A stretch of DNA of 64,000 bases from Asticcacaulis machinosus (GCF_028550435.1 NZ_JAQQKV010000001.1:1364001-1428000); one strand, 5' to 3'; positions 18,036-26,267 are shown, counted from the stretch's first letter. Numbers and translations are program-made. The notes: generated from the letters alone by a model not told the origin.

Positions 18036-19277
18036 TTACGGCACAAACGCCGGATCGACCACTGCCCAGAAGGCTGATTTCGGATTACCCGCCGTATCAA
18101 ACAGTAACGGTTGATTCAGGCGCGTCACCGGGAAAGTGGTAAGCCAGCTATGGTTATCAGCCACACCCCAGGTCGTAACTGACTTCACGCTGGCGCGGGC
18201 AGCAAACACATTATACAGCGCCCGGTATTGCAGGGCCTGTGCGCGCAAGGTTGTGGTCACTGCCGCCGATCCGGCGACCAGTCCCGTCTGGCACCCCGTC
18301 TGATTGGCAAAGCATGAGCCCGGATCAGTGTAGAACGACACATCCAGTTCGGTGACATGGTTGATCAGGTTTTTCGCCTCAACCTCGATCAGGGCTTGCT
18401 GAACCTGTGCGGCGCTGGGATAGGTCGTCGAAATATGGAACTGATGCCCCACCCCATTAATCGGCACGCCGCGATCAAGCAGTGTCTGGATAATCGTCAT
18501 ATAACGGGCACGTTTGCCGGGGTCTTCGGTACTGTAATCATTGATAAACAGCTCGACATCGGGATCGGCGGCGCGGGCGGCGCGAAAGGCGATATCGAGA
18601 TAGCTGTCGCCGAAAATCTGGTACCATTCCGAATTACGATAGGTTGATCCGGCATCATCACTGGTCGGTTCATTGACCACATCCCAGGCATAGACCTTAC
18701 CCTTAAAATGGGTGACGACATCTGTGATATAGGTTTCAAGTCGCTGCCGCACCAGCGCCCGAAACGCCGTCATATCGCTGCGGTCACCGGCAAAGAACCA
18801 TGCCGGCGTCGACTGATGCCACAGCAGGGCATGGCCGCGCACGGCGATGTTGTTGGCCTGCGCGAACGTCACCACCTGATCGGCCGGGCCGTAATTATAG
18901 ACCCCGGCACTGGTGCCCATCGTCTGGGCCTTCATGACGTTCTCAGCCGTGATCGAACCCGCGTGCTTGATCAGGATCGCCTGACTTGGGGCATCATTTA
19001 TCCAAGTCGGATCGGCGGTGAAGCCAACCTTGAACTTTGCATTGAAGAAGGTCTTAAGCGCCGGTGCGGTGGCCGGATCGGGCAGGTTGCCAGCACTTGA
19101 TGATGATGAAGACGAACTCGAAGAGGCCGAACTGCTTGAGGACGATGATCCGCCCCCGCCGCCAGAGGAACCGCCTCCTCCGCCGCCACCACCACAAGCC
19201 GCGGTGGCCAGCATAGCGCCTGCACCGGTCGCACCCATGAGGAAGCGACGGCGATTATGTGCCGTTGTCTGTGTCAT
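18036..19277 (-). CDS. GH10 endo-1,4-beta-xylanase, Tat lipoprotein
   Basis: 413 residues. The N-terminus has a twin-arginine motif (NRRRFLMG) and a lipobox-like end (ATAAC), followed by a low-complexity Gly then Ser linker (residues ~30-62) that probably tethers the catalytic domain to the membrane. The rest is a GH10 barrel that cleaves internal xylan bonds: acid/base Glu203 in WDVVNEP and nucleophile Glu310 in VTELDVS, with the GH10 markers RGHALLWHQ and TTWGVADNHSW. Linker codons are mixed, so the repeats are kept at the protein level. It starts alone, with no PUL-type partners next to it. Confidence 0.93.
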   Translation of the reverse strand: MTQTTAHNRRRFLMGATGAGAMLATAACGGGGGGGGSSGGGGGSSSSSSSASSSSSSSSSSAGNLPDPATAPALKTFFNAKFKVGFTADPTWINDAPSQAILIKHAGSITAENVMKAQTMGTSAGVYNYGPADQVVTFAQANNIAVRGHALLWHQSTPAWFFAGDRSDMTAFRALVRQRLETYITDVVTHFKGKVYAWDVVNEPTSDDAGSTYRNSEWYQIFGDSYLDIAFRAARAADPDVELFINDYSTEDPGKRARYMTIIQTLLDRGVPINGVGHQFHISTTYPSAAQVQQALIEVEAKNLINHVTELDVSFYTDPGSCFANQTGCQTGLVAGSAAVTTTLRAQALQYRALYNVFAARASVKSVTTWGVADNHSWLTTFPVTRLNQPLLFDTAGNPKSAFWAVVDPAFVP

Positions 19278-19401
19278 TGTGTTTCTCCCGTTGTTAGCGC
19301 CTCTATTTTGGATCGGGCGCTGTTAGCGGTAACAATGACAGATGTCGATAAGGTGTCAATACACCCAAGGTATTGTAATATAATAGCTATTTTTGTCAGA
19401 C

Positions 19402-19830
19402 TTACTCATCGTCCAGCGATGGGGCTTTGCGCCCTGACTTGACCGTCGCGCGGATCGCCTTACCGACCAGTCGGCGTTTGACCGCACCACGGGTTGGTTT
19501 GGTGGCGATACGCGGGGGCGGGGGCGGCGCGGCAGCCTTTTGCAGCAGTTCAACGAACCGTTCACGGGCGGCTTTGCGGTTCATGTCCTGAGTGCGGTGC
19601 GTCTGGACAAACAGCACCAGCACCCCTTCCTGCGTCACTCGTCGGCCGGCCAGCTTGATCAGCCGCATCTTGACGTCATAGGGAATGGTCAGGTTCTCAA
19701 AGATCGAAAACCGCAGCTCAACCGCGGTCGAGACCTTATTGACGTTCTGCCCGCCCGCGCCCGATGAGCGGACAAAGTTTTCCGTCAGTTCGGCTTCATC
19801 GATGGAAATGCGGGGGGTAATGAACAGCAT
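19402..19830 (-). CDS. arfB: Peptidyl-tRNA hydrolase ArfB (ribosome rescue)
   Basis: 142 residues. Releases stalled ribosomes on non-stop mRNA by hydrolysing peptidyl-tRNA. The GGQ motif is at residues 26-28 within SSGAGGQNVNKVSTAVELR, and a basic C-terminal tail (from ~100, with KRRLVGKAIRATVKSGRK) would occupy the empty mRNA channel. Both are ArfB hallmarks that distinguish it from RF1/RF2. The ATG at 19830 fits the family N-terminus; an in-frame TTG at 19848 is possible. This ATG is the last three bases of a perfect 14-base-pair hairpin and has no Shine-Dalgarno sequence. Confidence 0.92.
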   Translation of the reverse strand: MLFITPRISIDEAELTENFVRSSGAGGQNVNKVSTAVELRFSIFENLTIPYDVKMRLIKLAGRRVTQEGVLVLFVQTHRTQDMNRKAARERFVELLQKAAAPPPPPRIATKPTRGAVKRRLVGKAIRATVKSGRKAPSLDDE

Positions 19831-19859
19831 AGCCCGGTTTGTATCCAAACCGGGCTATG
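19828..19859. promoter_or_regulatory. Perfect hairpin covering the arfB start codon
   Basis: CATAGCCCGGTTTG (19828-19841) and CAAACCGGGCTATG (19846-19859), 14 perfect pairs with a four-base loop. On the arfB strand the ATG is the 3' end of the stem, so the folded mRNA hides the start. No T run follows on either strand, which argues against a terminator. Confidence 0.75.
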
Positions 19860-19864
19860 ATTCA

Positions 19865-19932
19865 AGAGAAGAATACCCCCTCTTCGCATCGATAAATCGA
19901 AGCGAAGCTCCCCCTGCTACAGGGGGAATTCT
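19865..19932. repeat. Short member of the GC-rich palindromic element family
   Basis: Between dps and arfB. Contains CTTCGCATCGAT/ATCGAAGCGAAG, an imperfect internal palindrome, and CCCCCTGCTACAGGGGG ending in AATTCTTTAG, which resembles the right end of the larger elements (GGGGAGGTTCTTAG). The left end is degenerate (AATACCCCCTC), so this is a shortened or decayed copy. Confidence 0.6.
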
Positions 19933-20400
19933 TTAGGACAGTGTCGCCTTGATCATCCACAGGTGCTTTTCGTGGGCGGTCAGGCGTTGGGTGGCCAGAT
20001 CAGCCGACGACACATCACCGACCTCTTCCGACAGTTCGACCACGCTTTTTAAAGTCGCGATGACCGTCTCATGACCCGATTTCAGGTCTTTCAGCATCTC
20101 TTCGGATGAGAATGTCGGATCGCCATCCTTGATCGAGGTCAGGTTACCGAGCGCCGAACCCGACTGCGGGGCCAGTTCGCCAAGCGCGCGGATGCGTTCA
20201 GCAATATCGTCAATCGCGTTCCACATTTCGGTGTACTGCTCCATAAACAGGCTATGCAGCGACGAAAAGGTCGGGCCCGTCACGTTCCAGTGGTAGCCGT
20301 GAGTTTTCTGATACAGCGTATAGCTGTCGGCCAGAAGCTTCGACAGTTCGTGAGCTACTTTTTTGTCGTGATCGACAGCAGACGCTTTGGAAGCGGGCAT
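19933..20400 (-). CDS. dps: Dps family DNA-binding ferritin-like protein
   Basis: 155 residues, normal Dps size. Forms a dodecamer that oxidises and stores iron and protects DNA in stress and stationary phase. The ferroxidase and nucleation residues lie in HGYHWNVTGPTFSSLHSLF (residues ~36-54) and in the following EMWNAIDDIAERIRALG. A short Lys-containing N-terminus precedes helix A. Excellent ribosome binding site (AAGGAGAT) before the ATG. Divergent from the nadABC operon with a 256-base gap; arfB lies downstream on the same strand after a palindromic element. Confidence 0.95.
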   Translation of the reverse strand: MPASKASAVDHDKKVAHELSKLLADSYTLYQKTHGYHWNVTGPTFSSLHSLFMEQYTEMWNAIDDIAERIRALGELAPQSGSALGNLTSIKDGDPTFSSEEMLKDLKSGHETVIATLKSVVELSEEVGDVSSADLATQRLTAHEKHLWMIKATLS

Positions 20401-20565
20401 GGCTTTATCTCCTTATGAATCCGGTATGGGATATATGATAATGCCCACATAAATATGCAATTAAATCCTTCGGCATCACCCGAAATGAGCCATAAAAACT
20501 GTTGCTTAGAATGTGCGTCATGTCACCGCATCGTCATATTTATTTGGCCGCTGCGCAAAATGGGC

Positions 20566-20593
20566 TTGAATAGTTCCGAGATAGGACTATTTT
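20566..20593 (+). promoter_or_regulatory. Candidate sigma-70-type promoter of nadABC
   Basis: TTGAAT (20566-20571), 16-base spacer, TATTTT (20588-20593). It sits just before the nad operator, so a bound repressor would block initiation or early elongation. Inferred from sequence only. Confidence 0.4.
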
Positions 20594-20597
20594 AATG

Positions 20598-20628
20598 ATA
20601 CCTTATGCTAAAAATGAGCATAAGGTAT
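20598..20628. promoter_or_regulatory. Palindromic operator upstream of nadABC
   Basis: Perfect 12-base inverted arms ATACCTTATGCT (20598-20609) and AGCATAAGGTAT (20617-20628) around a seven-base centre. It starts right after the candidate -10 and ends 28 bases before the nadA ATG. The placement suits repression of NAD synthesis; the palindrome type recalls NadQ sites of alphaproteobacteria, but the regulator is not identified here. Confidence 0.75.
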
Positions 20629-20656
20629 TGCCCTTGCGGTTGTACAGGAGAGGCCC

Positions 20657-21778
20657 ATGCCTTCGACTACCCTTGAGTTCACGCCCGCCGCTAAGGCCCC
20701 GCCTGTAGCTCTGGACTTTACGCCGCAGGTCGAAGCCGAAACCGCCGAAATCTATGCGCGCCTCAAAGGGAAAGTCTCCCCCATCGAATGGCAGCTTCAG
20801 GCCCCGCTGATTGCGGAGATTAACCGCCTTAAGCGCGAAATGAACGCGGTCATTCTGGCTCACAACTATATGACGCCGGAAATCTTTCATGGCGTCGGCG
20901 ATTATGTAGGCGATTCCTTAGGTCTGGCTCGTGAAGCCGCGAAATCCAAAGCCGACATTATCGTGCAGGGCGGCGTCCATTTCATGGCCGAAACCTCAAA
21001 GATTCTGGCCCCTGAAAAGACCGTGCTGATCCCCGATCTGCGCGCCGGCTGTTCGCTGGCGTCGTCGCTCAACGGTGAGCAACTGCGCCTGATCAAGCAG
21101 CGCTATCCCGGCCTGCCGGTCGTCACCTATGTCAACACTACCGCCGATGTGAAGGCCGAAACCGACATTTGCTGCACCTCGGCCAATGCGGTGCAGGTTG
21201 TCGAACACATTGCCAAAGAATGGGGCGTCGACCGCGTGATTATGGTGCCGGATGAGTTTCTGGCCCGCAATGTGGCGCGCCAGACGAACATCGGCATCAT
21301 TGCCTACAAAGGCGCGTGTGAGGTTCATGAACGCTTTGATGCGTCGGACATCGCCGATGTGCGCGCCGCCCATCCGGATGCGATCGTGCTCGGCCACCCC
21401 GAATGTCCGCCGGATGTGATCGCGGCCTGCGATTTCACGGGTTCGACCACCGCCATGATCGACTATGTCACCGACCATAAGCCCAAGCAGGTCGTGCTGG
21501 TGACCGAATGTTCGATGGCCGATAATGTCGCCGCCGATGTCGAAGGCGTCGAGTTCCTGCGCCCGTGCAATCTGTGCCCGCACATGAAACGCATCACCCT
21601 CGAAAACATCTACGCCTCGCTGGTCAACCGTCAGTATGAAGTCACCGTCGATCCGGCCATTATCGACAAAGCCCGTATCGCCGTGCAGCGCATGATCGAC
21701 ATGCCGCCTCTGAAAGTCCCCGCGCGCTACGACATGATCAAAGCCCGCCACCATGTCGATGTTGAGTTGATTAGCTAA
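20657..21778 (+). CDS. nadA: Quinolinate synthase
   Basis: 373 residues. Condenses iminoaspartate with dihydroxyacetone phosphate to quinolinate, the second step of de novo NAD synthesis, using a [4Fe-4S] cluster. Cysteines in the expected places are Cys132 in RAGCSLAS, Cys250 in GHPECPPDV and Cys304/Cys307 in PCNLCPHMK; three of them bind the cluster. The substrate-binding [20 protein letters not shown] motif is near residue 75. The N-terminus is ~40 residues longer than minimal NadA, as in other alphaproteobacteria. First gene of nadA-nadB-nadC, preceded by a palindromic operator and separated from nadB by 200 bases with an inserted palindromic element. Confidence 0.96.
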   Translation: MPSTTLEFTPAAKAPPVALDFTPQVEAETAEIYARLKGKVSPIEWQLQAPLIAEINRLKREMNAVILAHNYMTPEIFHGVGDYVGDSLGLAREAAKSKADIIVQGGVHFMAETSKILAPEKTVLIPDLRAGCSLASSLNGEQLRLIKQRYPGLPVVTYVNTTADVKAETDICCTSANAVQVVEHIAKEWGVDRVIMVPDEFLARNVARQTNIGIIAYKGACEVHERFDASDIADVRAAHPDAIVLGHPECPPDVIAACDFTGSTTAMIDYVTDHKPKQVVLVTECSMADNVAADVEGVEFLRPCNLCPHMKRITLENIYASLVNRQYEVTVDPAIIDKARIAVQRMIDMPPLKVPARYDMIKARHHVDVELIS

Positions 21779-21788
21779 GGTTTGTCTT

Positions 21789-21944
21789 CAAAGAACCTCC
21801 CCTAATTTTAGGGGAGCCGGGCGGCCGGTGCCGATACCCCCGAAGGGGGGTGGTGGGGTTAAACCCGCTGAACATGAACCCCACCCGTCATCCGATCCTG
21901 ACGGATCGTCTGCCACCCTCCCCTCCCTGAGGGGAGGTTCTAAG
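21789..21944. repeat. GC-rich palindromic intergenic element, copy 2 (nadA|nadB)
   Basis: About 156 bases with inverted ends AGAACCTCCCCT and AGGGGAGGTTCTAAG, matching the carA|carB and 35.4 kb copies. Internal palindromes include CCCCCGAAGGGGG, GTGGGGTT/AACCCCAC and GATCCTGACGGATC. It starts 11 bases after the nadA stop and ends 34 bases before nadB. No ORF. Confidence 0.85.
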
Positions 21945-21978
21945 AAAACGCCCCTCTAAGGACAGTCTGGAGGCCCGC

Positions 21979-23532
21979 ATGGCCGCTGAAACCTACATTC
22001 ATAACGGCCCGCTGGTGATCGGCGCAGGACTGGCGGGGCTGTCCGTCGCCCTTCATACCGCGCCGCTTAAAACGCTGGTGCTGGCACCGGTGGCACTGGG
22101 CGTGGCCTGTTCGTCGGCCTGGGCGCAAGGCGGGATTGCCGCCGCCCTGTCGGATCAGGACACCCCCGAAGCCCATGCCAAAGACACCCTCGATGCCGGG
22201 GCCGGTATCGTCGATCCGCTCGCCGCCAGGACTCTGACCGAAATGGGCAAGCATGTGGTTAAGCAACTGTCTGACCTTGGTGCGCCCTTTGACCGCAACA
22301 CCGATGGGTCGTTTGTGCTCAACCGAGAGGCTGCCCACGGCCTGGCCCGTGTCGCCCGCGTCGGGGGCGATCTGGCCGGCAAGGCCATCCTCACCGCCGT
22401 CGCCGATGCCGCCCGCAACGCCCCCCATATCGAAATCTGGGAGCAAGCCTTCGCCACCGGCCTGATCACGTCCCCCGACGGCGCGGTCATCGGCGCAGTC
22501 GTGTCACATGAAGGCAAGACCCTGCATGTCTATGCGCCGGTCACGGTCATGGCGTCCGGTGGCCTTGGCGGACTTTATGCCGTGACCACTAACCCGCCCA
22601 ACCTGCGCGGCGACGGCATGGCGATGGCCGCCCTTGCCGGTGCGGTGATCGCTGACCCTGAATTTGTGCAGTTTCACCCGACCGCGCTTAATGTCGGCCT
22701 CGACCCGGCCCCTTTAGCAACCGAAGCTTTGCGCGGCGAAGGGGCGACCCTGATCGACAAAAACGGGGTGCGCTTTGTGCTTGAGGATCACCCTGACGGC
22801 GAACTGGCCCCGCGTGATATCGTAGCCCGTGCCGTCCATAAGGCCAATGTCAGCGGTCGGGGGGCGTTTCTTGATGCCACGACGGCGATTGGCGACCACT
22901 TCCCCGCCGAGTTCCCGACCGTGTTCGCCTCCTGCCAGAGCGTCGGTATCGACCCACGCACAGAGCCCATGCCCGTCGCCCCCGCCGCCCACTATCACAT
23001 GGGCGGGATTTCGACCGACATCCACGGTCGCTCATCGCTCAAGGGGCTTTACGCCGTTGGCGAATGTGCCTCAACCGGCGTACACGGGGCCAATCGTCTG
23101 GCGTCCAACTCCTTACTCGAAGCCGCAGCCTTCGGGGAACGGGTCGGCCTTGAATGCGCGCAGACCTTAAGTGACACACCGTTCACACCTGATACTGCCG
23201 CGGCCGCCATCCCGGCTTTACCGCCGGTTCTGCCGCCCGAAACCCTGCAAAGCTTACGCGACGCCATCAGCCGCTATGCCGGTGTCGTGCGCGATGAAAC
23301 GGGCCTGAAAACCCTGCTGGAGCAGATCGAAGACCTTGAAAAGCAGTATGCCGGATCGCTGGCGCTGATAAATGCGCGCCTGATTGCACTTTCGGCCTTG
23401 CGCCGAAAGGAAAGTCGGGGTTCTCATTACCGTAGCGACTACCCCATGCTCAGTGACCGCGCACAACGCACCTTCACCACATGGTCACAATGTAGCGCTA
23501 CGACACCGGAGCCCCAACTGGAGATCTTCTGA
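21979..23532 (+). CDS. nadB: L-aspartate oxidase
   Basis: 517-residue flavoprotein that oxidises L-aspartate to iminoaspartate, the substrate of NadA. FAD-binding VIGAGLAGLSVALHTAP at residues ~14-30, then the succinate dehydrogenase/fumarate reductase-like fold: SSAWAQGGIAAALSDQD, the VMASGGLGGLYAVTTNP segment, EFVQFHPTAL, and HYHMGGISTDIHGRS with substrate-binding His/Arg residues. The C-terminal helical domain is complete. Its stop overlaps the nadC start by one base (TGATG), indicating translational coupling. Confidence 0.96.
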   Translation: MAAETYIHNGPLVIGAGLAGLSVALHTAPLKTLVLAPVALGVACSSAWAQGGIAAALSDQDTPEAHAKDTLDAGAGIVDPLAARTLTEMGKHVVKQLSDLGAPFDRNTDGSFVLNREAAHGLARVARVGGDLAGKAILTAVADAARNAPHIEIWEQAFATGLITSPDGAVIGAVVSHEGKTLHVYAPVTVMASGGLGGLYAVTTNPPNLRGDGMAMAALAGAVIADPEFVQFHPTALNVGLDPAPLATEALRGEGATLIDKNGVRFVLEDHPDGELAPRDIVARAVHKANVSGRGAFLDATTAIGDHFPAEFPTVFASCQSVGIDPRTEPMPVAPAAHYHMGGISTDIHGRSSLKGLYAVGECASTGVHGANRLASNSLLEAAAFGERVGLECAQTLSDTPFTPDTAAAAIPALPPVLPPETLQSLRDAISRYAGVVRDETGLKTLLEQIEDLEKQYAGSLALINARLIALSALRRKESRGSHYRSDYPMLSDRAQRTFTTWSQCSATTPEPQLEIF

Positions 23533-24413
23533 TGGACAAAGCCGTAGCCCCTGCCAAAGCCTTAAGCATGATGACGGGTCTGCCAGACATATTGGTCGAG
23601 CCTGTTATCCGCGATGCTTTGCGCGAAGATCTGGGGCTGGCGGGTGATGTCACCGGCATGGCCTGTATCCCGCCCAAGGCGCGCTTTAAGGCCGAGTTCC
23701 GCGCGCGCGGCAATGGTGTCACCGCCGGTATCGACTGTGCCCGTCTGGCGATGGCTTTGATGGATCATCAGGTACGGTTTGAAATTGTCGCCCCGGACTC
23801 GACCCACGTTAAGGCCGGTGATGTTATCGCCCGCGTCGAAGGCAATGCCCGCGCCATTCTGGCCGCCGAGCGGGTGGCGCTGAACATGCTGTGCCACCTG
23901 TCGGGGGTGGCGACCCTGACCCACAAATTTGTCGCCTCTATCGCCGATCTGCCCGCCCGCATCGCCTGTACGCGCAAGACCACGCCCCTGCTGCGCGGCC
24001 TTGAAAAACATGCCGTCAAATGCGGCGGCGGCCACAACCACCGTTACGGTCTGGATGACGCCATCCTGATCAAGGACAACCATATCGCCGTCTGCGGCGG
24101 CGTCGCTCAGGCCATGGAGCGCGCCAAGGCCGCCGCCGGACACCTGATGAAAATCGAACTCGAAGTCGATTCCATCGCGCAGTTGAAGCAGGCCCTGCCG
24201 TTCCAGCCCGACGTGCTGCTGCTCGATAATTTCACGCTTGATATGTTCAAGGAAGCCGTCAACCTGGCTAAGGGCAAGACGATCCTTGAGGCATCCGGCG
24301 GGGTCAATCTCGATACCGTGCGCGCCATTGCCGAAGCCGGGGTCGACATTATCTCGATCGGTGCCCTGACCCACTCCGCGCCGGTGTTCGATATCGGACT
24401 GGATGCGGTGTAA
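23532..24413 (+). CDS. nadC: Nicotinate-nucleotide diphosphorylase (quinolinate phosphoribosyltransferase)
   Basis: 293 residues. Converts quinolinate and PRPP to nicotinate mononucleotide, completing the pathway of nadA and nadB. Family motifs: ALREDLGLAGDVTG near the N-terminus, ERVALNMLCHLSGVATLT, the Arg/Lys-rich ARIACTRKTTPLLR (residues ~140-155), KCGGGHNHRYGLDDAILIKDN (positions ~161-181), EVDS and EASGGV. Start overlaps the nadB stop. Its TAA provides the first base of a dispersed 44-base repeat. Confidence 0.97.
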   Translation: MDKAVAPAKALSMMTGLPDILVEPVIRDALREDLGLAGDVTGMACIPPKARFKAEFRARGNGVTAGIDCARLAMALMDHQVRFEIVAPDSTHVKAGDVIARVEGNARAILAAERVALNMLCHLSGVATLTHKFVASIADLPARIACTRKTTPLLRGLEKHAVKCGGGHNHRYGLDDAILIKDNHIAVCGGVAQAMERAKAAAGHLMKIELEVDSIAQLKQALPFQPDVLLLDNFTLDMFKEAVNLAKGKTILEASGGVNLDTVRAIAEAGVDIISIGALTHSAPVFDIGLDAV

Positions 24414-24456
24414 GCGCATTCCAAAAAGTGTGCAGCGGTTTTTGGATCAAATGCGC
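24413..24456 (+). repeat. Dispersed 44-base palindromic repeat, copy A
   Basis: Runs from AGCGCATTCC to GGATCAAATGCGC; the outer arms GCGCAT/ATGCGC and CCAAAAA/TTTTTGG are inverted. A second copy, inverted, is at 62524-62567 and differs at three of 44 positions. Similar palindromes are familiar in alphaproteobacterial genomes. It begins in the nadC stop codon. Confidence 0.85.
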
Positions 24457-24471
24457 GACAAAAAATGATCT

Positions 24472-24503
24472 CATCTCAAAACGCTTAAGGGCGTTTTGAG
24501 ATG
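24472..24503. other. Perfect hairpin between nadC and the toxin-antitoxin pair
   Basis: CATCTCAAAACGC (24472-24484) and GCGTTTTGAGATG (24491-24503), 13 pairs with loop TTAAGG. No clear T run follows in either direction, so a transcription barrier or processing site is possible but it is not a canonical terminator. Confidence 0.6.
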
Positions 24504-24530
24504 GAAAGTATTGTATTTTGGCGAAAGTTA

Positions 24531-24550
24531 TTGTACAAAAATAAGTACAA
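24531..24550. promoter_or_regulatory. Operator of the yefM-yoeB-type pair
   Basis: Inverted repeat TTGTAC-N8-GTACAA, ten bases upstream of the antitoxin ATG. In E. coli the YefM-YoeB complex binds palindromes with a TGTACA core; the same core is visible here, so autoregulation is likely. Confidence 0.75.
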
Positions 24551-24560
24551 GGATGCCGCC

Positions 24561-24815
24561 ATGAAACATGTCACCTATTCCACTTTTCGCGCTGATCTGG
24601 CCAATATGCTGGATAAGGTCAATGACGATCATGTGCCGCTGCTGATTACCCGTCAGAACGGCCGTCCGGCGGTCGTCATGTCGCTGGAGGATTTCGCGTC
24701 ATGGCAGGAAACGGCCTATCTGATGGCCAGCCCGAAAAACGCGGAAAGACTGCGCCGGTCGATTGCTGAACTCGAAGCGGGGGGCGGCACTGTTCGCGAC
24801 CTGATCGAAGAATGA
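24561..24815 (+). CDS. Antitoxin of the Phd/YefM family
   Basis: 84 residues. The ATG at 24561 is chosen for AAGGA nearby and the family N-terminus (MKHVTYSTFRADL); a 20-residue upstream extension would run through a hairpin arm and the operator. N-terminal DNA-binding fold, then the hallmark VVMSLEDFASWQETAYLM, then an acidic, disordered C-terminus (ELEAGGGTVRDLIEE) that would wrap the toxin. Overlaps the toxin start by four bases (ATGA). Represses its own operon with the toxin as co-repressor, by analogy with YefM. Confidence 0.92.
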   Translation: MKHVTYSTFRADLANMLDKVNDDHVPLLITRQNGRPAVVMSLEDFASWQETAYLMASPKNAERLRRSIAELEAGGGTVRDLIEE

Positions 24816-25063
24816 AGATCATATTCGCCGAGGATGCCTGGGACGATTATCTTTTCTGGCAATCTGATAAAGCCCAACTCAAACGCATCAATGCGCTCAT
24901 CAAAGATATACGCCGCCACCCGTTTGAAGGCATCGGCCAACCAGAGGCCCTCAAGCATGATTGGGCTGGCTTCTGGTCGCGCCGCATAGATCAGGAGCAC
25001 AGGTTTATTTACCGCGTGATGGATGACGCAATTCTTATAGCCCAGTGCCGCTACCACTACTGA
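24812..25063 (+). CDS. YoeB/Txe-type endoribonuclease toxin
   Basis: 83 residues. Ribosome-dependent mRNA interferase of the RelE superfamily. The catalytic set of E. coli YoeB (Glu46, Arg65, His83, Tyr84) maps to Glu45, Arg64, His82 and Tyr83 here, all present, with the C-terminal RYHY ending. GxxFWSRR and EHRFIYRV motifs are intact, so the toxin looks active. Translationally coupled to the antitoxin. Its 3' end overlaps the convergent acyltransferase gene by 29 bases. Confidence 0.92.
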   Translation: MKIIFAEDAWDDYLFWQSDKAQLKRINALIKDIRRHPFEGIGQPEALKHDWAGFWSRRIDQEHRFIYRVMDDAILIAQCRYHY

Positions 25064-26147
25064 GCCGCCTCTGCACCCACTGGCTTAAGGGGCGGTCAAC
25101 CATCGCCTCAAACACAAACGCCACCACAATGGCCGTGACAATCCCGCTGCCCCACACGGCCCACTGCGCAGGCATGGACAGATCAAACCGGTCGGTGAGT
25201 TTCGGGATCAGGGCAAACCACACGGCTCCGACCAGCGAATGGGTCAGGAACAATGAAAACGACGCCCGCCCCATCTGATGAGTCAGGTGATTGCCGCGCA
25301 AGGTCACGGCCCCGCCAAGGCCAATGATAGCCGCCAGCAGAGATAGCCCAATCACATCGCTGATCAGTCCCCGCCCTTGGGTTTCCAAAGCCACAATCGC
25401 CAGCACCGCCGCCGCAAGGCCTGCAAAAAAAGATGATTTTCCAATACTCACCGGTGCCAGTAGCCGCTCGATCAGGGTGCCAGCCACAAACAATGGCACC
25501 GCCCGCATCAGGGCAAACCGAAATGGCAGGTCGGCAAAAGCGTGATCGACCGCGTGTGCCCCCGCAAAGGCCGCCACCATGAGCCCCGCCAACAGCGCTG
25601 ATAAGCCCGCACGCGACAGGGGCTGCACATGTCGGGCATAAAGCGCAAAGGCGGCATAACACACTATCAGGGCTGACAGGGTCCAGGTCGGCACGTTCCA
25701 GCCCGGTTCCTCAAATCCGCCCCAGCCATGCACCATGAACATCTGCGCCACAAAGTCGGTCAGGCTGTATTTTTCCGGATTATTCGGCGGATAGCCAAGT
25801 GCTGTCCCGCCCATGATCAGCACCGCCAGCAACAGCAAAACCACCATATGCGACGGCCACAACCGCCCGATCCGGCGCATCATGAAGGGCCCCGCTGTGA
25901 TGCGCCCGGCCGCCAGTCGCGCCCCGTAGGCCCGTGACAGCACAAATCCCGACAGGATCAAAAAGAAATCGGTCGCCAGCCAGCCCTGATCAAACACCGG
26001 CGACAACTCAGGCAATATGACCGGCGCGTTCTGACCGAAGTGATAGATCAGGATAAAGCCTGCCGCCAGAAACCGCAGGACATCAAGACTTGTGGCCCCT
26101 TTGCGCGGGGCGGTCTCAACTCTGGTGTCGCGGGAATCTCTGCTCAT
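25035..26147 (-). CDS. Acyltransferase family 3 membrane protein
   Basis: 370 residues with about ten membrane segments, matching the acyltransferase-3 (OafA/NodX-like) family that O-acylates polysaccharides or other surface molecules. The N-terminal TSLDVLRFLAAGFILIYHFG holds the conserved Arg-x10-His pattern, followed by a typical FLILSGFVLSRAYG. The ATG at 26147 has AAGAGG upstream; a TTG at 26183 is rejected. Substrate unknown. Not in an obvious polysaccharide cluster. Confidence 0.87.
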   Translation of the reverse strand: MSRDSRDTRVETAPRKGATSLDVLRFLAAGFILIYHFGQNAPVILPELSPVFDQGWLATDFFLILSGFVLSRAYGARLAAGRITAGPFMMRRIGRLWPSHMVVLLLLAVLIMGGTALGYPPNNPEKYSLTDFVAQMFMVHGWGGFEEPGWNVPTWTLSALIVCYAAFALYARHVQPLSRAGLSALLAGLMVAAFAGAHAVDHAFADLPFRFALMRAVPLFVAGTLIERLLAPVSIGKSSFFAGLAAAVLAIVALETQGRGLISDVIGLSLLAAIIGLGGAVTLRGNHLTHQMGRASFSLFLTHSLVGAVWFALIPKLTDRFDLSMPAQWAVWGSGIVTAIVVAFVFEAMVDRPLSQWVQRRLSSGSGTGL

Positions 26148-26194
26148 ACAACCTCTTAAATATCCAACGCTGAGGCTGTGCAATAAGCGAGCCT

Positions 26195-26230
26195 AAAAAA
26201 AAGCCCCCGGCCGGTAAAGGGCGCGGGGGC
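26195..26230 (-). terminator. Terminator of the ABC export operon
   Basis: Read on the minus strand: GCCCCCG (26230-26224), loop, CGGGGGC (26209-26203), then a run of T (A run 26195-26202 on the plus strand). Lies just after the adaptor stop. Confidence 0.88.
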
Positions 26231-26267
26231 AGTTGGCTCGAAAGAAACGCTTTAGGCTTACTCGAAC

